From Tractidigestivibacter montrealensis (GTDB lineage Bacteria > Actinomycetota > Coriobacteriia > Coriobacteriales > Atopobiaceae): DNA of 64,000 bases. This document shows positions 51,284-60,131 of the stretch, piece after piece. Both the position numbers and the translations under genes were made by a program. The notes under the pieces are model-generated. The model was not told the DNA's origin, made no database searches, and saw only the letters and a program-made list of their open reading frames with translations. The number at the start of each line of letters is the position of its first letter. Position 1 is the stretch's first letter. Location of the stretch: positions 186,001-250,000 of the forward strand of contig NZ_JANSKA010000004.1 in NCBI RefSeq assembly GCF_024741235.1, given 5' to 3'.

Positions 51284-52764
51284 AGGAAGATCCTTGCGCA
51301 CGCGGACTCCACGAAGGCGCCCATCTTGTCCCGGTCGCACACGTCGTCGTGAAGGCTCTCGGCATCGCGCAGGCTCGAGAGCTGTACGGGCGCGGCGGTG
51401 CCGGTTATGTGCTCGAGCGAGTCCATGCTCGCAAAGCCGTTCATGCCCGAGGCGTCAACGCCAAGCGCCCCCAGAACGTCTGCCGGGAATTTGTAGGGGC
51501 TTGCCGTGGAGAGGCACACCCGCGTCGAGCCGTCCTGGGGCAGCGCGTCCATGACGTGCTTTGCCACGGCAGTGTGCGGGTCGATGAGTTTGTGGCTCTC
51601 CTCCCAGGTGGTGCGGATTGTCTCGCGGGCCATCTCGTCGTCCGCGCGGCCGCAGCCAAAGGTCTCCTGGATGCTTGCGAGAAGCTCCGGTGGAACGGTG
51701 TAGGCGCCCTTCTCGGCGAGGTCCGCCATGAGGAACGAGACAAGCTCAACATCTCCGTTGGAGGCAAAGTAGAGCAGGCGCTCCAGGTTGGAGGAAACCA
51801 GGATGTCCATGGAAGGCGAGATGGTCTTCACAAACGGACGGCGCTTGTCGTACGTGCCCGTGGTGAGGAAGTCCGTGAGGACGTCGTTTGCGTTCGATGC
51901 CACGACCAGCCTGCGCACGGGCAGACCCATGCGCTTGGCATAATAACCGGCCAAGACGTCGCCAAAGTTGCCCGTGGGGACAACGTAGGTAACCTCGTCG
52001 CCCTGGGAGATGGCGCCCGCCCGCACAAGCTGCGCGTAAGAGTCGAAGTAGTACGTCACCTGGGGCGCAAGGCGGCCAACATTGATGGAGTTGGCGCTCG
52101 AGAGCACCACGTTGCGCGCCGAGAGGCGCTCTGCGAGGCTGCGGTCCGAGAAGATGCGCTTGACCTCGGACTGCGCGTCGTCGAAGTTACCGCGAATGGC
52201 GCATACGGCAACGTTGCCGCCAATCTGCGTGACCATCTGGAGGCGCTGGATGTCGGAGACCTTGCCCCAGGGATAGAAGACGCAGACGCCCGTGTGGGGT
52301 ACGTCCGAGAACCCGTCGAGCGCAGCCTTGCCGGTGTCTCCCGAGGTTGCCGTCACAATCATCACGTCATGGCCGTCGCCCTCGCGCGCAACGCCCATGA
52401 GCTGCGGCAGCATCTGCAGGGCAACGTCCTTGAAGGCGCAGGTGGGGCCATGGAAGAGCTCGAGGAGCCAGTCGGTGCCCAAAGGCGTGACGGGGCAAAT
52501 GGCCGGGGTGTCCCACTGGGCGCCGTAGGCCGCGCGCACGCAGCCGGCAAGCTCCTCGGCAGTGTAGTCGGGCAGGAGCGTCCCAAGCACACGCTCGGCA
52601 GTCTGGGTGAAGCTGCTGGCGCACACCTGAGCAAGATCGAGCTTTTCCGCACCAAGCGCGTCGGAGACGTAGAGGCCTCCGTCAGGCGCTAGGCCGGCGA
52701 GAATTGCTTGCTTGCTTGTTACCAATTCCCCGCGCGAACGGGTGCTGTGGTAGAACGTTTCCAC
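51280..52764 (-). CDS. thrC: Threonine synthase
   Basis: 494-aa PLP enzyme converting O-phosphohomoserine to threonine. Starts METFYHSTRS, with FHGPTCAFKDVALQ holding the PLP Lys, TATSGDTGKAALDG the phosphate cup, and VPTGNFGDVLAGY. GTG start follows AAGGAGCCGACC. First gene of the leftward thrC-thrB pair, divergent from hom-lysC-asd. Confidence 0.95.
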   Translation of the reverse strand: METFYHSTRSRGELVTSKQAILAGLAPDGGLYVSDALGAEKLDLAQVCASSFTQTAERVLGTLLPDYTAEELAGCVRAAYGAQWDTPAICPVTPLGTDWLLELFHGPTCAFKDVALQMLPQLMGVAREGDGHDVMIVTATSGDTGKAALDGFSDVPHTGVCVFYPWGKVSDIQRLQMVTQIGGNVAVCAIRGNFDDAQSEVKRIFSDRSLAERLSARNVVLSSANSINVGRLAPQVTYYFDSYAQLVRAGAISQGDEVTYVVPTGNFGDVLAGYYAKRMGLPVRRLVVASNANDVLTDFLTTGTYDKRRPFVKTISPSMDILVSSNLERLLYFASNGDVELVSFLMADLAEKGAYTVPPELLASIQETFGCGRADDEMARETIRTTWEESHKLIDPHTAVAKHVMDALPQDGSTRVCLSTASPYKFPADVLGALGVDASGMNGFASMDSLEHITGTAAPVQLSSLRDAESLHDDVCDRDKMGAFVESACARIFL

Positions 52765-52800
52765 GGTCGGCTCCTTGCGTCGTTAGGCCTTGTATTGTGT

Positions 52801-52847
52801 CCAGCACGTATGATAGCTGGTACCGTGCATGGCAGTGCGTCGCACGG
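52801..52847. promoter_or_regulatory. Divergent control region between thrC and hom
   Basis: Inverted repeat CCAGC-N10-GCTGG (52801-52820) encloses a TATGAT -10-like box (52809-52814). It is followed by a hairpin CCGTGC...GCACGG (52823-52847) in the hom leader. The layout suggests a shared operator and a leader structure; no -35 box is clear, and no leader peptide rich in Thr codons is seen. Confidence 0.4.
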
Positions 52848-52884
52848 CAAGCGCCGACACACAGTTGAAAGAGATTGGAAGCCG

Positions 52885-54015
52885 ATGAAGATAGCCATCC
52901 TGGGATACGGCACCGTTGGCCGTGGCGTTGCGCAGATCATCGAGGAGCGCGTGCCCGAGGTCGAGGTCGCCCGCATTCTCGAGCTGCCCGACCGTCTCAC
53001 CGACCCGCGCATGACCCCCAACTATCAGGACATTGTCGATGACCCTGCCATCGAGCTCGTGGTGGAGTGCATGGGCGGCATCGAGCCCGCCCACACCTTC
53101 ATCCTGCAGGCACTCAATGCCGGAAAGCACGTGGTGACGTCGAACAAGGCCGTTGTTGCGGCCCACTTTGCCGAGTTCGCCGAGGCCGCCTCAAAGGCAG
53201 GTGTTGGCCTTCTCATCGAGGCGTCGGTGGGCGGCGGCATCCCCTGGATCGCGAGCATTGAGAAGGTGCGCCGCATCGAGGACGTCCAGTCCTTCTCGGG
53301 CATCATGAACGGGACCACCAACTACATTGTCTACTCCATGCTCAAGGACGGTGCGGACTTTGCCGAGGTCCTGAGCAAGGCCCAGGAGCTGGGCTTTGCC
53401 GAGAGGGACCCCACCGCCGACATCGATGGCATCGACGTGCGCAACAAGACCATCATCTCGGCATCCGTGGCGTTTGACGTCGCCTGCACGCAGGATCTTC
53501 CCGTCTCGGGCATCAGGAACCTCACCAAGTACGATCTCAGCCTCTTTGGCAGCCGCGACCTCACGGTCAAGCTCATCGGCCGCGGCGTCCAGGCGGATGG
53601 CCGCTATGCCGTCTCGGTCGAGCCGGTGGCTGTGAGCACCTCGACGCTCGAGGCAAACGTGCCTACCAACTTCAACCTCGTGACGCTTGACGCGCCGTCC
53701 ATCGGCGAGCTCAAGTTCTACGGTCAGGGTGCGGGAAGCCTCCCCACGGGCAACGCCATCGTCCAGGACATCCTGGACTGCGTGGCAGGCAGGCGCCCCA
53801 CCTACGACTTCTCGCGCGGCCTCGTGTACGACCCCGCCATGCTCCACGGTCCCTACGTGTTCCGCACCGAGGCCACCATCCCCGGCGCCAAGTTCTACGA
53901 GCCCGGCGCCGTCATCGTGGACGACCTCACCGCAACCCAGGCGCGCGCCCTTCTCGACGATGCCCTGAAGTCTGACCCAACCACGTTCATGGCGGCCGTG
54001 TCCGCGAACAGCTAG
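52885..54015 (+). CDS. hom: Homoserine dehydrogenase (short form without ACT domain)
   Basis: 376 aa. NAD(P)-binding MKIAILGYGTVGRGVAQII, VVECMGG, TSNKAVVAAH, and the catalytic-domain blocks GGGIPWIASIEKV, SGIMNGTTNYI, AERDPTADIDGIDVRNK. Reduces aspartate semialdehyde to homoserine. The usual C-terminal ACT domain for threonine feedback is missing; the protein ends soon after the catalytic domain. The ATG at 52885 gives the canonical N-terminus. It leads the hom-lysC-asd set. Confidence 0.94.
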   Translation: MKIAILGYGTVGRGVAQIIEERVPEVEVARILELPDRLTDPRMTPNYQDIVDDPAIELVVECMGGIEPAHTFILQALNAGKHVVTSNKAVVAAHFAEFAEAASKAGVGLLIEASVGGGIPWIASIEKVRRIEDVQSFSGIMNGTTNYIVYSMLKDGADFAEVLSKAQELGFAERDPTADIDGIDVRNKTIISASVAFDVACTQDLPVSGIRNLTKYDLSLFGSRDLTVKLIGRGVQADGRYAVSVEPVAVSTSTLEANVPTNFNLVTLDAPSIGELKFYGQGAGSLPTGNAIVQDILDCVAGRRPTYDFSRGLVYDPAMLHGPYVFRTEATIPGAKFYEPGAVIVDDLTATQARALLDDALKSDPTTFMAAVSANS

Positions 54016-54026
54016 GAGAGGATCAC

Positions 54027-55364
54027 ATGATCAAGATCTGCAAGTTCGGGGGCTCCAGCGTCGCTACCGCTGACCAGTTCCGCAAGGTCAAGTCCATTGT
54101 CGAGGCGGACCCCGACCGCCGCTTTGTGGTGGTCTCTGCCGTGGGCAAGCGCTTCTCGGGGGACAACAAGATCACGGACCTTCTCCTTCTGGTGAACGCG
54201 CACATCGAGTACCACGTGGACTGCACCTCGCTTCTCGCCGACATCGAGCAGCGCTTTGTCGACATCGCGGACGAGCTGGGCGTCAAGTGGCCCGTGGCCG
54301 AGAAGTTCGAGACCTTCGCTGCCAACATCAAGAAGCACTCGCCCGAGTACGTTGTCTCGCGCGGCGAGTGGTTCACCGCCAACATCATGGCCGAGTACCT
54401 GGGCCTTCCCTTTGTCGATGCGGCTGACGTGATCGTGTTCCACCACGACGGTAACGTGGACATGGAGCGCACCGCCGCGCGTCTCAAGGACTTTGCGCAC
54501 AGGAACGGCGCCTTTGTGCTCCCCGGCTTCTACGGAGCCACCGTCGACGGAGCCATCAAGCTTTTCCAGCGCGGCGGCGGCGACATCACGGGCGCCATCG
54601 CGGCGCGCTGCCTCGACGCCGACGTCTACGAGAACTGGACGGACGTCTCGGGCTTCCTCTCCGCGGATCCCAGGATTGTCGAGAACCCCCGCTCCATCCG
54701 CCGCATCACCTTCGACGAGATGCGCGAGCTCTCCTACATGGGTGCCTCGGTGCTCCAGGAGGAGGCCATCTTCCCGGTGCGCGAGGTCAACATTCCCATC
54801 AAGATCATGAACACCAACCGGCCCCAGGACGCGGGCACCACAATCCGCGAGACCGCCGAGGCCGGCGCAGACGAGCACCTCATCACGGGCATCGCAGGCC
54901 GCAAGGACTTCATGGCCGTGCACGTCAAGAAGGCCCATATGTCCAACGAGGTGGGCGTGGTCTCCCGCGCGCTCTCCATCTTCGAGCGCTACGGCGTCTC
55001 CATCGAGCACATCCCCACGGGCGTCGACTCGTTTGGCGTCGTGGTGGCCGCCGCTGACGTCAAGGACAAGATCTACTCGATCGTCAATGACATCCGCCGC
55101 GAGATTAAGCCCGACGACATCGTGATGGTGGACAAGCTCGCCCTCATCTCGGTGGTGGGCCGCAACATGTCCAAGCGCTCGGGCACCTCGGGCAAGATCT
55201 TCGGCGCGCTGGGCGACGCAGGCATCAACATCCGCATGATTACCCAGAGCTCCGAGGAGATCTCCATCATTGTGGGCGTTGATAACACCGACTTTGATCG
55301 CGCAATCAAGGTCATCTACGAGCGCTTCGTTCGCAACGAGATGGTCTCGGCCGAGAAGGAATAG
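54027..55364 (+). CDS. lysC: Aspartate kinase
   Basis: 445 aa. Kinase domain MIKICKFGGSSVATADQFRK, with FYGATVDGAIKLFQRGGGD-type substrate loop and SADPRIVENPRSIRRI. Two C-terminal ACT domains (about 305-445; VSNEVGVVSRALSIFERYGV-like and VVGRNMSKRSGTSGKIFGAL) should sense lysine or threonine. It carries out the first step from aspartate. Starts 11 bases after hom behind GGAGAGG. As hom lacks an ACT domain, feedback in this operon probably acts here. Confidence 0.94.
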   Translation: MIKICKFGGSSVATADQFRKVKSIVEADPDRRFVVVSAVGKRFSGDNKITDLLLLVNAHIEYHVDCTSLLADIEQRFVDIADELGVKWPVAEKFETFAANIKKHSPEYVVSRGEWFTANIMAEYLGLPFVDAADVIVFHHDGNVDMERTAARLKDFAHRNGAFVLPGFYGATVDGAIKLFQRGGGDITGAIAARCLDADVYENWTDVSGFLSADPRIVENPRSIRRITFDEMRELSYMGASVLQEEAIFPVREVNIPIKIMNTNRPQDAGTTIRETAEAGADEHLITGIAGRKDFMAVHVKKAHMSNEVGVVSRALSIFERYGVSIEHIPTGVDSFGVVVAAADVKDKIYSIVNDIRREIKPDDIVMVDKLALISVVGRNMSKRSGTSGKIFGALGDAGINIRMITQSSEEISIIVGVDNTDFDRAIKVIYERFVRNEMVSAEKE

Positions 55365-55411
55365 CTTTCCGCACACCCGCCCGCACGGGCATAGAGAGAG
55401 GAACCATCACC

Positions 55412-56425
55412 ATGGCAGACAAGACCGTTGCCATTCTCGGCGCCACGGGCGTCGTTGGTACGCAGATGATCCAGTGCCTCGAGGAGAGGAACTTCCCCGT
55501 TGGCAAGCTCGTGCCACTGGCGAGCGCCCGCTCCGTTGGCAAGACCGTCTCCTTTAACGGGGAGGACGTCCCCGTGGTCGAGGCCACGCCCGATGCCTTC
55601 GAGGGCGCCGACATCGTCTTGGGCGCCGCTGGGGACGCAACCGCCAAGGCGCTTCTCCCCGAGGCGGCAAAGCGCGGTGCCGTTTGCGTAGACAACTCGC
55701 ACGCCTTCCGCCTCGACCCCGACGTGCCGCTGGTCATCCCCGAGATCAACGCGGCAGACATCGCCAACCACCCGCGAAACATCATCGCAAATCCCAACTG
55801 CGCCACGATCATCGGACTTGTGCCCACCTGGCCGCTCCACAAGCTTGCCGGCCTGCGCCGTCTGATTGTCTCCACCTACCAGGCGGCCTCTGGCGCCGGC
55901 ATGCCCGGCCTCACCGAGCTCAAGAGAGAGATGAGCGTTGTCGCCAACGGCGGCGAGATGGGCGACACCAGCCCGTTTGCCTACCAACTGGCCGCTAACC
56001 TCATCCCACAGATCGGCTCCTTCAAGGACGAGGGCTACACCTCGGAGGAGTGGAAGATGCAGAACGAGGGGCGCAAGATCATGCACCTTCCCGAGGTCCG
56101 CGTGAACTGCACCTGCGTGCGCGTGCCCGTCATGCGCTCGCACTCCGAGTCCATCACGGCAGAGTTCAACCGTCCCATCTCGCCCGACGAGGCGCGCGAG
56201 GCGCTTGCCTCAGCCCCCGGGGTCAAGGTTGTGGACGACCCAGCCAACCTGCGCTACCCCATGCCGCTCGACACCTCCGACCAGGACCTTGTCTACGTTG
56301 GCCGCATCCGTCGCGACCTCTCGGCCCCTGACGGCGTGAACTCCCTCACGTTCTGGTGCTGCGGCGACCAGATTCGCAAGGGCGCTGCCACTAACGCGGT
56401 CCAGATCGCAGAGTACCTGCTCTAG
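55412..56425 (+). CDS. asd: Aspartate-semialdehyde dehydrogenase
   Basis: 337 aa. NADP-binding AILGATGVVGTQMIQCLEER, active-site Cys in NPNCATIIGLVP (about 130), and the acceptor region SGAGMPGLTEL. The conserved HSESITAEF follows near residue 245. Produces aspartate semialdehyde for threonine, methionine and lysine. GAGAGAGG precedes the ATG. It completes hom-lysC-asd on this strand. Confidence 0.95.
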   Translation: MADKTVAILGATGVVGTQMIQCLEERNFPVGKLVPLASARSVGKTVSFNGEDVPVVEATPDAFEGADIVLGAAGDATAKALLPEAAKRGAVCVDNSHAFRLDPDVPLVIPEINAADIANHPRNIIANPNCATIIGLVPTWPLHKLAGLRRLIVSTYQAASGAGMPGLTELKREMSVVANGGEMGDTSPFAYQLAANLIPQIGSFKDEGYTSEEWKMQNEGRKIMHLPEVRVNCTCVRVPVMRSHSESITAEFNRPISPDEAREALASAPGVKVVDDPANLRYPMPLDTSDQDLVYVGRIRRDLSAPDGVNSLTFWCCGDQIRKGAATNAVQIAEYLL

Positions 56426-56439
56426 GGCGGGGGAGTGCC

Positions 56440-57912
56440 ATGCCACTGCTTTCCAGCTGCTACCTTCCTGGCATCTACGCCGAGGACCACTCCATCGACG
56501 TGCCGCTTGACTGGCGGGGCACCAGCCCTGCAGCCCTTGCCGGTGCGGAGCAGGACGAGTCTTCCGCGCTTGCCATGGAGGGTGCTGCCGAGAAACCCAA
56601 CCCCGCCTTTGTCGGGAAGAGCATCAAGCTCTTCTACCGTGTGCTCTGCTCGCCGGAGAACGTGGGCCGCGACCTGCCGCTCATTGTGTTTCTCCAGGGC
56701 GGCCCCGGTGGCGCGTGCCCGCGCCCGCTCTCTCCCCAGAGCGACGGGTGGATCGAGGAGGCCCTGCGCCACTTCCGCGTGGTCTTGCCCGACCAGCGTG
56801 GATGCGGTCGCTCCTCGCGCGTGGACGGCGCCCGCATTGCCGCCGTGGGTGCTGAGGCTTTAGCCCAGGGCGCGGACCCGGCGCGGCGCCAGGCAGACTA
56901 TCTCAAGCGCTTCCTTGCGGACTCGATCATTAGGGACTTCGAGTACCTGCGGCTTACGGAGTTTGGCGGTCGCAAGTGGGTGACGCTTGGCCAAAGTTAC
57001 GGAGGCTTTCTCACCCTGGCGAACCTCTCCACCTTCCCGGAAGGGGTTGCCGCGAGCTTCACCTGCGGTGGTATCCCCCATGTGCCGGCAAGTGCCGCCG
57101 AGGTCTACGCGCACACGTTTCCGCGCATGGCCGCCAAGACTCGGGCCTACTACGAGCGCTACCCCGAGGACGAGACGCGCGTCTCCCTTGTGGCAGACCG
57201 TCTCGCCGCAGGTGACGTGCTCCTGCCTGATGGCTCGCCCTTCTCGGTAAGGCGTCTGCAGCTGGTGGGTGGCGGTCTTGGCATGAAGCCCGCGCCGGAG
57301 CGCCTGCACGCCCTCTTTGACGTTGCCTTTGGCGATGGCGACGGCTCTTGTGACGATGCCCTTGCCGCGGCGGGTGGAGACGCCTCCCACGTGCGCCTCT
57401 TTGGCGGCTTCCTCGATCAGGTGCAGTCGATGACCTCCTCGTACGCAAGCCCGCTCTATTGGACGCTTCAGGAGTTCATCTACGCGGACGGCACGCTTGA
57501 TGAGCCCATTGGGTGGGCGGCCGCGCGCGAGGCAGCGGGCAGGTCGGAGTTCTCCGAGGGCGCGCGTCCCCTCATGCTCTTTGCCGAGGCGATGTTCCCC
57601 TGGATGTTCAAGGAGGATCCGTCGCTCAAGCCGTTTGCCCCCGCGATGGACGTCCTCATGGCCGACACCGAGTTTGGCCACCTCTACGACCAGGACCAGC
57701 TGGCGAGAAACGAGGTTCCGCTCCAGGCGGCCGTCTACTACGACGATGCCTACGTGGACTCGGGCCTTCAGCTGGACACGCTTTCTCGCGTGGGCGCGAG
57801 CCACGCTTGGGTGACCAACGAGTTCGAGCACGACGGCCTACATGGCAGCGTGGTCTTCAAGCACCTCTACGAGGAGGCGCTCAACCGCGGCGACTTGGCT
57901 GGCGTGAAGTAG
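56440..57912 (+). CDS. Alpha/beta-hydrolase, S33 aminopeptidase-like (proline iminopeptidase type)
   Basis: 490 aa, cytosolic. The oxyanion region FLQGGPGGACPRP (about 85), RVVLPDQRGCGRSS, the nucleophile elbow LGQSYGGFLTL (about 185) and a late His in FEHDGLHGS support a Ser hydrolase of family S33, which removes N-terminal residues, often proline, from peptides. The large cap domain sits at about 215-400. The ATG follows GGGGGAG 14 bases after asd, so it may be in the same transcript. It ends before a bidirectional terminator. Confidence 0.87.
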   Translation: MPLLSSCYLPGIYAEDHSIDVPLDWRGTSPAALAGAEQDESSALAMEGAAEKPNPAFVGKSIKLFYRVLCSPENVGRDLPLIVFLQGGPGGACPRPLSPQSDGWIEEALRHFRVVLPDQRGCGRSSRVDGARIAAVGAEALAQGADPARRQADYLKRFLADSIIRDFEYLRLTEFGGRKWVTLGQSYGGFLTLANLSTFPEGVAASFTCGGIPHVPASAAEVYAHTFPRMAAKTRAYYERYPEDETRVSLVADRLAAGDVLLPDGSPFSVRRLQLVGGGLGMKPAPERLHALFDVAFGDGDGSCDDALAAAGGDASHVRLFGGFLDQVQSMTSSYASPLYWTLQEFIYADGTLDEPIGWAAAREAAGRSEFSEGARPLMLFAEAMFPWMFKEDPSLKPFAPAMDVLMADTEFGHLYDQDQLARNEVPLQAAVYYDDAYVDSGLQLDTLSRVGASHAWVTNEFEHDGLHGSVVFKHLYEEALNRGDLAGVK

Positions 57913-57962
57913 GGGAGAGCTTCTCGGCACTCCTGCGGTGGGGCCGTCACGGCGCTTCAAAG

Positions 57963-58004
57963 AAAAAAGCCCAGGGCACTTTTCGTGCTCTGGGCTTGTC
58001 TTTT
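57963..58004. terminator. Bidirectional terminator between the S33 peptidase and tRNA-Arg
   Basis: GCCCAGGGCAC, loop TTTTC, GTGCTCTGGGC, with TTGTCTTTT on the + side and TTTTTT on the - side. It can end both convergent transcripts. Confidence 0.88.
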
Positions 58005-58005
58005 C

Positions 58006-58082
58006 TGGTGCTCCCTGGGGGATTCGAACCCTCGACATTCGGATTAGAAGTCCGCTACTCTATCCAGCTGAGTTAAGGGAGC
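58006..58082 (-). tRNA. tRNA-Arg (anticodon TCT)
   Basis: Cloverleaf read leftwards: acceptor GCTCCCT/AGGGAGC, anticodon loop CTTCTAA with TCT, T-loop GGTTCGAATCC, and an encoded CCA end. It lies 23 bases after the NUDIX gene on the same strand. Confidence 0.95.
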
Positions 58083-58105
58083 GTTGCCTGTGCGGCTCTG
58101 ACATT

Positions 58106-58735
58106 CTAGCGCAAGTCGCCCGCTGGCTCATCGCCGAGAAGCGCTCGCGCGGCAAGAACCCCCGCGACGGTCTTCCCGTCTTGGATGAGTCCGGCAGAGA
58201 TTGCGTGCATGACCTCGTCCAACGGGATCCAAACCGTGCGTACGACCTCGCCCTCGTCAGGGTGGGCCGTGTCCTGTGAGAGTCCCTGGGCGAGAAACAC
58301 CTCGGTGTGCTCATCCGTGAAGCCGGGAGACCCCAGCACCGTTGCCAGGTGTATGAGCTTCTCGGCACGAAGGCCGGTCTCCTCGGCAAGCTCTCGCGCC
58401 GCGCAGCTTTCGCCCCGCTCGCCTTCCTCGAGCTTTCCCGCCGGGATCTCGAGTGTGACGCGCCCGAGGACCACCCGGTACTGACGCACCAGGCATACCT
58501 TGCCGCTGCGAATGGCTACGACCCCCGCGCCGCCATGGTGGTGCACGACCTCGCGCCACGCATGCGAGCCGTTAGCAAGCTCTACCTCAAGGTGGTCCAC
58601 GGAGAAGATCTTGCCTTGCCAGACGTGCTCGTCCCCGGTCACACGCTCAAGAAGCGAGGGCTCTGGTTCGAGTGCCCTGCGAACCTCGCCAAGATCGGCG
58701 TCCTTGTCGCCAAGCCCCTGGGCCGTGCTGTTCAT
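58106..58735 (-). CDS. NUDIX hydrolase (ADP-ribose pyrophosphatase-like)
   Basis: 209 aa. The Nudix box starts GKLEEGERGESCAAREL and ends AEETGL (about residues 105-127), with the E-rich metal helix. EVVHHHGGAGVVAI and the late FLAQGLSQ are typical of ADP-ribose/sugar-nucleotide pyrophosphatases. ATG 58735 is chosen because of AGGAGGAGCGC before it. Leads into tRNA-Arg, probably in one transcript. Confidence 0.92.
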   Translation of the reverse strand: MNSTAQGLGDKDADLGEVRRALEPEPSLLERVTGDEHVWQGKIFSVDHLEVELANGSHAWREVVHHHGGAGVVAIRSGKVCLVRQYRVVLGRVTLEIPAGKLEEGERGESCAARELAEETGLRAEKLIHLATVLGSPGFTDEHTEVFLAQGLSQDTAHPDEGEVVRTVWIPLDEVMHAISAGLIQDGKTVAGVLAARALLGDEPAGDLR

Positions 58736-58960
58736 GCGCTCCTCCTGGTTCGCCTGCCTTCTGCGCTCCATACCATAGTCGGTTTTCTTTGCGGGTCCAA
58801 CGGTGGAGTTGCGCCATCGCCTTGCGGCCACTGAACTGCACACGGTCGCGATTCAGGTTTGTGGAGTGCTGGGCGTTTGCTCGCCTTGACCCTTACCGTG
58901 TGTAGTTTGGACAACTGTCAGACCGTTGGGCATGCCGTGCGTGGTCGCCCTTCTCGTGCG

Positions 58961-59026
58961 CTGTTGAGGAGAATATCGGCGTTTCATGTGCTTCGTTCTG
59001 AAGCTCCGGTAAAACCTCCTCAACAG
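58961..59026 (+). other. Long inverted repeat in the 449-bp gap before the amino-acid importer
   Basis: CTGTTGAGGAG (58961-58971) pairs perfectly with CTCCTCAACAG (59016-59026) around 44 bases; a further GC palindrome GCCGCCGGCGGC follows at 59028-59039. It has no T-tract. It lies upstream of the promoter at 59083 and might be a separate small RNA, an mRNA leader end or a protein site. The rest of the gap shows no gene. Confidence 0.5.
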
Positions 59027-59082
59027 TGCCGCCGGCGGCAGGCTCCAATTGTTAAACGAAGGATGCATGCCGGCTGAAAGTG

Positions 59083-59111
59083 TTGAACGTGGGCAATGTC
59101 GCAGCTATTCT
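59083..59111 (+). promoter_or_regulatory. Promoter of the amino-acid ABC operon
   Basis: TTGAAC, 17-base spacer, TATTCT. The near-symmetrical TGTACACCTGTACT just after it could be a regulator site. Confidence 0.65.
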
Positions 59112-59184
59112 GTACACCTGTACTCCATCGTACTAAAGCGTCAAACGTCACTTCTCGCGTCACACACCGCAGATGGGAGTAACC

Positions 59185-60069
59185 ATGTCCAACGCCACGC
59201 TCAACCGCCGTCAGTTCATCACAGCCGCTCTGGGAATCACGGGTGCCCTTGGCCTTGCCGCCTGCGGCTCTTCCGCAACCGCCGGCAACTCCGGAGCCAC
59301 CTCCAGCTCGGCCGGCTCCTCCTCGGCCTCCACGTCCTCTTTTGATGGCAACTTTGTTCTGGGCTTTGACCAGGACTTCCCGCCCTACGGCTACGTGGGT
59401 GACGACGGTTCCTACACCGGCTTCGACATCGACCTCGCCCAGGCCGTCTGCGACCGCGAGGGCTGGAAGCTCGTGCCAACGCCCATCTCCTGGGACGCCA
59501 AGGACACGCTGCTCAACTCCGGCCAGATCACCTGCATCTGGAACGGCTTCACCATCGAGGGCCGCGAGGACGGTTACGCCTTCACTGACCCCTACATGGA
59601 GAACCGCCAGGTCGTCGTTGTGCCCGCCTCCTCCGACGTGCAGCAGCTCTCGGACCTTGCTGGCAAGAACGTCATCACCCAGGCAGACTCCGCAGCGCTC
59701 GACGTCCTCTCCGAGGGCGGATCGCAGGAGGAGCTTGGCAAGAGCTTTGGCAACCTCCAGACCATCGACAACTACAACACGGCCTTCATGATGCTCGAGA
59801 GTGGCCAGGTGGATGCCATCGCCATCGACTATCCCGTGGCCGTTTTCAACATTGGTGACAAGACCTCCGAGTTCCGCATCCTCGACGAGAACCTCAACTC
59901 CGAGCACTTTGGTGTTGGCTTCGCGAAGACGGACGACGGCGCCCAGCTCGCCAAGACTGTCGAGGCGGACCTCCAGGCGCTCGACTCCGAGGGCACTGCC
60001 AAGGAGCTCTGCGAGAAGTACGCTGACCAGGGCGTCTCCTACGACCTCTGGTGCCTGCCCAAGGCGTAG
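59185..60069 (+). CDS. Polar amino-acid ABC transporter substrate-binding lipoprotein
   Basis: 294 aa. Signal NRRQFITAALGITGALGLAAC with lipobox LAAC and a Ser/Ala linker, followed by the SBP-3 fold: VLGFDQDFPPYGYVGDDG, YTGFDIDLAQAVCDREG, WDAKDTLLNSGQI and TIEGRE. The exact amino acid is not given by the sequence; the Asp in YTGFDIDLA contacts the alpha-amino group in the family. ATG 59185 follows GGGAG. Confidence 0.92.
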   Translation: MSNATLNRRQFITAALGITGALGLAACGSSATAGNSGATSSSAGSSSASTSSFDGNFVLGFDQDFPPYGYVGDDGSYTGFDIDLAQAVCDREGWKLVPTPISWDAKDTLLNSGQITCIWNGFTIEGREDGYAFTDPYMENRQVVVVPASSDVQQLSDLAGKNVITQADSAALDVLSEGGSQEELGKSFGNLQTIDNYNTAFMMLESGQVDAIAIDYPVAVFNIGDKTSEFRILDENLNSEHFGVGFAKTDDGAQLAKTVEADLQALDSEGTAKELCEKYADQGVSYDLWCLPKA

Positions 60070-60131
60070 GCGCAACTGCGCAATCACGACAACAACAGCG
60101 CACGCAACGGTGCGACAAGGGAGCTGGTAAG

